A stretch of DNA of 64,000 bases from Zygnema cylindricum (Eukaryota > Streptophyta > Zygnematophyceae > Zygnematales > Zygnemataceae). The stretch spans positions 111,635-175,634 of the forward strand of contig JBBHKE010002402.1 in assembly GCA_037447655.1 (NCBI GenBank), in the 5' to 3' direction. The notes beneath the pieces are model-generated. The model saw only the letters and a program-made list of their open reading frames with translations, had not been told where the DNA came from and made no database searches. The stretch's first letter is position 1, and each line of letters opens with the position of its first letter. The position numbers and the translations under genes were made by a program. Shown piece by piece: positions 58,260-64,000 of this stretch.

Positions 58260-59697
58260 GTTACTTCACGTGAGCTTCCACTGCAAAAGCACACACCAAC
58301 ATTTGACTTAGCCGCAAAAATGGAATCACACATTTGACTTAGCCGCAAAAATGGAATCTATTCGCGAACCGTTACGCTAAACTTGGCCACAAATTAAAGG
58401 ACGGCGTACGACATGTATAAACTCGCACGAAACGAAATAAACTTCGTACAAAATGTAAAAGCATACCCGCGTATAAATATCAATGAAACTAAAATGACGC
58501 GTCGTCACGCGCGACTAAATGAAGCCACACTATTCACGAATCAACATTCTTACATTGAAAACATACTTCAATTGATTCCACCACGCTATTTACGAATCAA
58601 CATTCTTACATTGAAAACGTACTTCACATTAATTCCGCCACACTATTTATGAATATACATTCTTACATTGAATAAGTACTTCACATTGATTCACATTGTC
58701 GATTGTTTTGCATTGGGCTCATTGAAGTGAGTAAGGGTATGTCCCCATGTACTTAACTTAACAAACTTACTGCATTTTAGCGCGGATCCGCCGGAACCGG
58801 TTTTCAAGTGTCCCTATGTCTGTAAGGACGAAATCGTAACTTATGCTTGTGACGATTGTATACGTCATCAATACCTGTGACGGTTGTCAACGTCTACAAT
58901 TTGTGGGCGCACGTTATTTTTTGGAACTGCTTGTGACGTTGCATGTCTTACCGTGACATTGTAGACGTACCGCCTTCCAGCCTGTGCCGTTTCACAGTTG
59001 GAGACGAGGCGTTTTGCCTTTGCGTCTCCTATCCGGTCGACGTGAAATGGCATCGGAATTTGAAGACCCCTGCAAAAAAGAAATCTGTACTGGACGAAAA
59101 CAAACAAAACTAAACAAATTTTTGTACTTTTATTTGTCGTATTAGAGCACAAACGGACAAAACATAGCAAATTCTGTACTTTTCTTTGTCCTTGGAAATC
59201 GTAAGAAAATTTCCGAAAATTACGGCACGTGCGAATATATGTTCCTATTTCTTTATCGAAAATACCTAGTTTTAAAACAAATCGCGCATGTGTTTTAAAC
59301 GTAAGGTTGAAGATGACGTTTTTTGTCGTGGAAGTGGGTCGAAAAACACAAGACGACAAATTTTCATACATCCTAAATTCGAGGATGACGTAAATTGTAC
59401 TCTACAAATTTGCGTTTCCTTCGTACGGTTGCAACTTAGGCAGTACGGCGCTAAGTTTTACAGGAAAACGACAAAATAAAACCCTTACTTATGCATATGG
59501 GGACATACCCTAACTACCTGCGCGCATTGATTCCGCCACACTATTTACGAATCAACATCCTGACATTAAAAACGTAGTTCACATTGATTCCACCACACTA
59601 TTTACGAATCAACATTCTTACATTGAAAACATACTTCACATTCATTCACATTGTCGGTGCGTGCTCTCACAGTGGAGCTTACGTGAAGTGAGTAACT
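58258..59697. mobile_element. TIR element (TA-GTTAC...CTTCACGT) with minisatellite
   Basis: The left end TA-GTTACTTCACGTGAGCT and the right end AGCTTACGTGAAGTGAGTAAC-TA are inverted partners. Inside are 56-57-bp units beginning CCACACTATTTACGAATC: three at 58525-58700 and two at 59536-59650. The element is interrupted by the TIR element at 58735-59510. A diverged copy of its left part lies at 61135-61420. Confidence 0.6.
58735..59510. mobile_element. PIF/Harbinger-like TIR element, TAA duplication
   Basis: 776 bp. GGGTATGTCCCCAT at both ends (14 perfect bases, inverted), flanked by TAA at 58732-58734 and 59511-59513. The flanks joined (GAAGTGAG-TAA-CTACCTG) reproduce an uninterrupted sequence found at 59686-59705, a paralogous empty site. 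A minus-strand frame of 167 codons (58868-59371) fills most of it, but I recognise no transposase in it. Confidence 0.82.
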
Positions 59698-59939
59698 ACC
59701 TGTGCCCAGCCATTTTATTTATATGTGGCTGCCTCAGTTTTGTTATAGTAAACCTGCGCCGGCCGTGTGAATTGTTTTTTTTTTCATGACGGTCAACGTT
59801 CGCAAGCGCGACAGTTTTTCAACCGCCGTTACAATATTTCGCCAGTCAAAGTTGTTCGACGGATTGACCGTCAAATCTGAACTTAAAGGTACGTAGCTTG
59901 TACGAAACTGTACTTCAAATCTACAATTTCTGACAACTA

Positions 59940-60116
59940 CCTGCGCACAGCAAAAAAATCGTCTCTGCGATTAGCAATTCCCTTTTTTTTGGATTAACTT
60001 GTGTTTCGCGCAGAAGCCAATCAAAAACCTTCACACATATTGGACAGGTGATTTGGAATCTTGTCATAAATATTTGGGAATTGCTAATCGCAGAGACGGT
60101 TTTTGCTGCGCGCAGG
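59940..60116. mobile_element. Small MITE (CCTGCGCACAGC family)
   Basis: About 177 bp with TIRs of more than 40 bases (CCTGCGCACAGCAAAAAAAT... / ...GTTTTTGCTGCGCGCAGG), TA on each side. A further left end of this family occurs at 63081-63125 (CCTGCTCCCAGCAAAAATAG). Confidence 0.8.
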
Positions 60117-60609
60117 TACACCGCGAATCGCTATTAGCGTACATGACGCTAATTGGGGTACCCCTTTTTTTGGGGCAAATTCTCAAATAGAATAAAGTAC
60201 GCTAATTGTTTTTGCACGTTATTTGAGGTACCCCGCTCAATGCGGTTCATAACTGTAATTTAGTTCCCTTTTAAATAGTGTGGTGTACGGACTGCCAGAT
60301 CTGTACTATTTCGTACATTTTTAAACTTAAAAGTACAGAAAATATAATAATATATAATTGCGTAAATATTTTCCGGCATACGCAGATGTCAAAAAAACGC
60401 GACGGCGTACGAATTGAACAGTTTCGTACATATACATGTTTTAGTGTGGACATATTATGTGCTGAAAATTTTTACAAGGCAGTTTACAAATTAGAGTACA
60501 TGATAAATTAGTATCATGGTGTACCCGAAAAAACACAATTTACCGTAAAGTACGCTAATTGTTTCATTACGCTATCTATTTCATTACGCTAATAGCGATT
60601 CACGGTGTA
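60117..60609. mobile_element. MITE of the TA-CACCG family, copy 1
   Basis: About 490 bp with inverted ends TACACCGCGAATCGCTATTA and TAATAGCGATTCACGGTGTA. Its left TA is the right TA of the preceding MITE. A diverged relative of the pair at 61990-63001. Confidence 0.85.
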
Positions 60610-61165
60610 GTTGTCAAAATTGTACATTTGAAGCAGAATTTCGTACAAGCTACGTACCTTTAATTTTAGATCTGACGGTCAATCCGTCGAACAACTTTGA
60701 CTGGCGGATTATTGTACCGGCGGTGAAAATATTGTCGCGCTTGGAAACGTCGACCGTCATAAAAAAAAAAAAAAATCACACGGCCGGCGCAGTTTTACTG
60801 TTACCAAACTGCGGCAGCCACATATAAATAGGGAATTGATATGACAGTGACTGTTTTGGTTGCGCACAGTCACTTACGTAATTTTGTCAAAAAACGTACG
60901 TTTAAGGACACATTGGTACAAATAAAGTACCGTTGAGTATAAATTTGACAGTCAATCGGTTAGACATCTTTGACTTTCATAATATTGTTTCAACCGCTTA
61001 AAATTTTGCCGCGCATGCGAACGTCGACCATCATAATAAAATTAGCAATTCACACGGCCGGCGAGCGTTTGCGGTAACAAAACTGCGGCGACCACATGTA
61101 AATAAAATGGTTGCAGACAGTAACTTTTTGTCGATATGTGAGCTCCACGGTGAGAGCACTTAGCC

Positions 61166-61989
61166 GCAAAATTGAAATTGAATCCTCTAAGTGTTACATT
61201 GAACTTAGACGCAAAGTGAAACGAAACCTATTGAAACTGAAAGTACTATAGGTCTCGTACGGAAATATTATAACGCACGAAACGAAATAAACTTTTATAA
61301 TAAAACGAACTGGCATAAAAATATCATTTTAAATTAAATGGAAAAAATGAGCGTCGTCACGCGCGACGAAATCGAGCCACGCTATTTACGAATCAACATA
61401 CTTACATTGACAAGATCGTAGCAAGATCGGCCGTACAAAGGTATTGCCGCTTTGTCGTACACATAAATTACTTCCGCGGACGAAAAAATCGCGTCACGCT
61501 TCCCGAACCAATGTTTCCTCGCAATCAACCAGCGTGCGACTCGAACAAATGAATAACGGTCGGCGCTCGCATAAAACTGAACCGACACAAAAGTACAGTA
61601 CCGAACGAAAAAAAACATAACTAACGCGAACCGAACAAAAAGTTGACTGCACGATTTCGGCCGACGCCGATTCGCCCAATATCCTAACATTTCGCTGTCA
61701 ATGTAAGCAAAAAGGTACAATTAATGATTTAATAGAATCGCGCTCGCACGTGAAATCGCACTAAACGAAAAGTGAATCTCATTGAAAAAAAGCTGTTCGC
61801 ATAACTCTCGTCCGTCGACATCATCGTTGTCAGTGTGAACATCAACTGACATCCAGCGCGACAAATAATACTTACGTCATAATGACGTCAAAACTATACG
61901 GACTGACAGATTTAGTGTTCATAATTTCAGCGCGGAATTTTATTACCGACATAACCCAATATAGAGTAGTTAAATAAATTAGAGTAAAC
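61166..61989. other. Interval without recognised gene
   Basis: The first part (to about 61420) is a diverged direct repeat of 58290-58560, including one partial minisatellite unit. The rest holds only unsupported frames (61382-61720 minus, 112 codons). Confidence 0.5.
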
Positions 61990-62480
61990 TACACCGTGAA
62001 TCGCTATTAGCGTATAAAAAATATAGCGTAATGAAACAATTAGCGTACTTTACGGTAAATTGTGTTTTTTCGGGTACACCATGATACTAATTTATCATGT
62101 ACTCTAATTTGTAAACTGCTTCGTAAAAAATTTCGGCACATAATATGTCCACGCTAAAACATGTAGATGTACGACATTGTTCAAATCGTGCGCCGTCGCG
62201 TTTTTTTGACATCTGCGTATGCCGGAAAATATTTACGCAATTATATATTATTGTATTTTCTGTACTTTCAAATTTAAAAGGTACGGAATAGTACAGATCT
62301 GGCAGTCCGTACACAATACTATTTAAAAGTACACTAAATTACAGTTATGAACCGCATTGAGCGGGGTACCTCAAATAACGAGCAAAAACATTTAGCGTAC
62401 TTTATTCTATTTGAGAATTTGCCCCAAAAAAAGGGGTACCCCAATTAGCGTCATGTACGCTAATAGCGATTCACGGTGTA
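61990..62480 (-). mobile_element. MITE of the TA-CACCG family, left arm of a palindrome
   Basis: About 491 bp, TA-flanked. Its reverse complement matches 62510-63001 along nearly its whole length. The differences I see are confined to a short stretch about 25 bases from the outer end (TATTTTTTATACGC against TATCTATTTCATTACGC). Confidence 0.9.
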
Positions 62481-62509
62481 CCTCTGTGAAAAAGCTCTAT
62501 CACATAAAC

Positions 62510-63001
62510 TACACCGTGAATCGCTATTAGCGTACATGACGCTAATTGGGGTACCCCTTTTTTTGGGGCAAATTCTCAAATAGAATAAAGTACGCTAAAT
62601 GTTTTTGCTCGTTATTTGAGGTACCCCGCTCAATGCGGTTCATAACTGTAATTTAGTGTACTTTTAAATAGTATTGTGTACGGACTGCCAGATCTGTACT
62701 ATTCCGTACCTTTTAAATTTGAAAGTACAGAAAATACAATAATATATAATTGCGTAAATATTTTCCGGCATACGCAGATGTCAAAAAAACGCGACGGCGC
62801 ACGATTTGAACAATGTCGTACATCTACATGTTTTAGCGTGGACATATTATGTGCCGAAATTTTTTACGAAGCAGTTTACAAATTAGAGTACATGATAAAT
62901 TAGTATCATGGTGTACCCGAAAAAACACAATTTACCGTAAAGTACGCTAATTGTTTCATTACGCTATCTATTTCATTACGCTAATAGCGATTCACGGTGT
63001 A
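62510..63001 (+). mobile_element. MITE of the TA-CACCG family, right arm of a palindrome
   Basis: About 492 bp, separated from the left arm by 29 bp (62481-62509). Each arm contains the same 75-codon frame (62676-62903 here, 62087-62314 in the other arm), identical at every residue; copy 1 at 60278-60511 has a diverged version. I do not recognise the peptide (SKKRDGARFEQ...). Confidence 0.9.
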
Positions 63002-63149
63002 GAGTTCATTACTCTAATTGTTTTTTTTTTGTTTTTTTACTCTAATTTTTTCATTACTCTAGTTACGATTCGCGGTGTACCTGCTCCCAGCAAAAATAGT
63101 CTCTGCGATTAGCAATTCCCTAAATATTTTTTTCGAGAAGTTCACCAAC

Positions 63150-63420
63150 AAAATTGGCCACGTAAATAGGGTACGGACACATAAGTACGGTAACCAAAAC
63201 AGGATACGGACATATAAATAGGTTACATAAGTAGGGTACGGAACTATGCTACATAGATAGGGTACGAAATCGTAAATAGAGTATGTAATAAGGTACTTTC
63301 ACATAAAAAGGGTACGTAAATACTAAATAAGGCATAAAACTGTGGTATATAAATAGGGTACGGTAACTTAAATAGGGTACATAAATAGGTACGTAAATAG
63401 GCTACGGCACTCTTGTACAT
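63150..63420. repeat. Degenerate GGGTACG/AAATAGG tandem array
   Basis: At least a dozen irregular repetitions of a short motif around AAATAGGGTACGG(ACA) at 10-25-base spacing. No coding content. Confidence 0.7.
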
Positions 63421-63440
63421 AGTTTGAGGACGAAATCGTT

Positions 63441-63976
63441 ACACCGCGCATCGTTATTAGTGTCAAAGTTTAAATAGTGTGTAAGTAAATATACCGTCAT
63501 TGACGCTAATTAAGAATTTAAAAATTAAAAAAAAAAAAGGTTTATTCTAATTTCAGTGTTAACGCTAATTTGGAACAGAAAAAATGGAAAATTTTCTGTA
63601 CGATTATATACATTATTATATGTATCCGTACAATATAACAAAAATCGTACACTGTAGTAAAATTTAAATATTTGTACATGTCAGACTAATTTACGTGTCA
63701 GACCAATCCCGTTATATTAGCGCACGCTCCTAGCGTCCGATTTAATTCATTTTTTGTAAAATTTTCACTTGAAAAGGTACATTTATGTACGGTCTGACAT
63801 CGACCGTACACCACGCTATTTAGATCTTACTGAACTTTAGTTCTTTACGCTATTTTGTACGGTACCTCAATTAACGTCAAGGAAAAATTAAAATCATGTA
63901 TCCTATTTGAGGAAAAAAATCAAAATTTTAAGAACCCAAATTAGTGACTTTGACACTAATAACGATGCGCGGTGTA
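63441..63976. mobile_element. TIR element, TA-CACCGCGCATCG type
   Basis: 536 bp including flanking TA. The 30-base ends TACACCGCGCATCGTTATTA(...) and (...)TAATAACGATGCGCGGTGTA are perfect inverted copies. The interior matches the truncated copy at 58050-58259 in the opposite orientation. Confidence 0.88.
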
Positions 63977-64000
63977 GTAATGTACGTAAGTAGGTTACGG

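Larger units (their letters stand above)
59698..61115. mobile_element. Large inverted-repeat element with nested MITEs
   Basis: The left arm (59698-59937: CCTGTGCCCAGCCATTTT..., CGCCGGCCGTGTGAATTG) is inverted relative to 60610-60830 and again to 60885-61113. The arms share the text GACGGTCAA...GTCGAACAACTTTGACTGG. Two MITEs sit at the centre (59940-60116 and 60119-60607). The outermost flanks (GTGCTCTCAC.GTGGAGCT) are inverted too, so the palindromic arrangement extends to about 59655-61165. Confidence 0.6.

Noticed and set aside
58868-59371. 167-codon minus-strand frame as a gene
   Set aside because: Lies entirely inside a TIR element, has no recognised motif, and the sister element at 27947 does not conserve it.
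62676-62903. Identical 75-codon frames as a real small protein
   Set aside because: Identity is explained by the near-identical palindrome arms at DNA level; the third copy at 60278 changes several residues, and no coding signature is visible. Kept only as a note under the palindrome.
1-64000. CRISPR arrays, phage, plasmid or bacterial operon structure
   Set aside because: No regular spacer arrays or bacterial gene clusters; spliced gene structure and plant-type copia elements indicate a eukaryotic nuclear genome.

Overview
This is a repeat-dominated nuclear window from a plant-lineage (streptophyte) eukaryote. The evidence is: at least five Ty1/copia LTR retrotransposon copies of plant type, primer-binding sites that match the anticodon arm of plant initiator tRNA-Met as I remember it, many terminal-inverted-repeat (TIR) elements, and one intron-rich host gene. 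I see no bacterial-style operon, rRNA, tRNA or CRISPR array. The species cannot be fixed from the sequence; a charophyte alga or a non-seed land plant would fit, but that is a guess.

Layout. 1-4941: copia copy A (+), badly decayed, cut by the window edge, with a 1.0-kb 3' LTR. 4942-8180: AT-rich DNA with small inverted-repeat elements, including a TIR element at 6340-7036. 8181-9463: 5' part of a second copia lineage (PBS, gag, protease) ending at a 10-N gap. 9474-11424: unrecognised DNA, a pair of 233-bp direct repeats, and a CGCGCA-rich tract. 11425-27458: a three-level nest. Copia D sits in the 3' LTR of copia B, and copia C, the best preserved, sits in D; the C insertion has a perfect TTACT target duplication. 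27459-32127: sparse DNA with a TIR element, a TA microsatellite and a long purine tract. 32131-39286: a TIR element with TTA duplication interrupted by copia F (-). 39907-48615: a TIR element holding a second TIR element holding copia G (-), whose 3' LTR holds a solo LTR of the C type. 49363-56449: the only convincing host gene, a probable type II membrane glycosyltransferase assembled here from nine phase-compatible exons (+). 57395-64000: a dense cluster of TIR elements chained at shared TA dinucleotides, including a nearly perfect 1-kb palindrome.

The most unusual shared property is in the retrotransposons. In C, D, F and G the gag start codon lies inside the LTR, and the open frame runs through the LTR end and through a PBS complementary to the anticodon arm, not the 3' end, of initiator tRNA-Met. 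The LTR end, the tRNA primer site and the Gag N-terminus are therefore superimposed. The nesting gives a relative order of insertion: B before D before C; TIR hosts before F and G; G before the solo LTR.

Limits: LTR boundaries were set by eye by aligning the two copies; divergence counts are hand counts; family names rest on motifs read directly, with no database search. No restored retroelement sequence is given.
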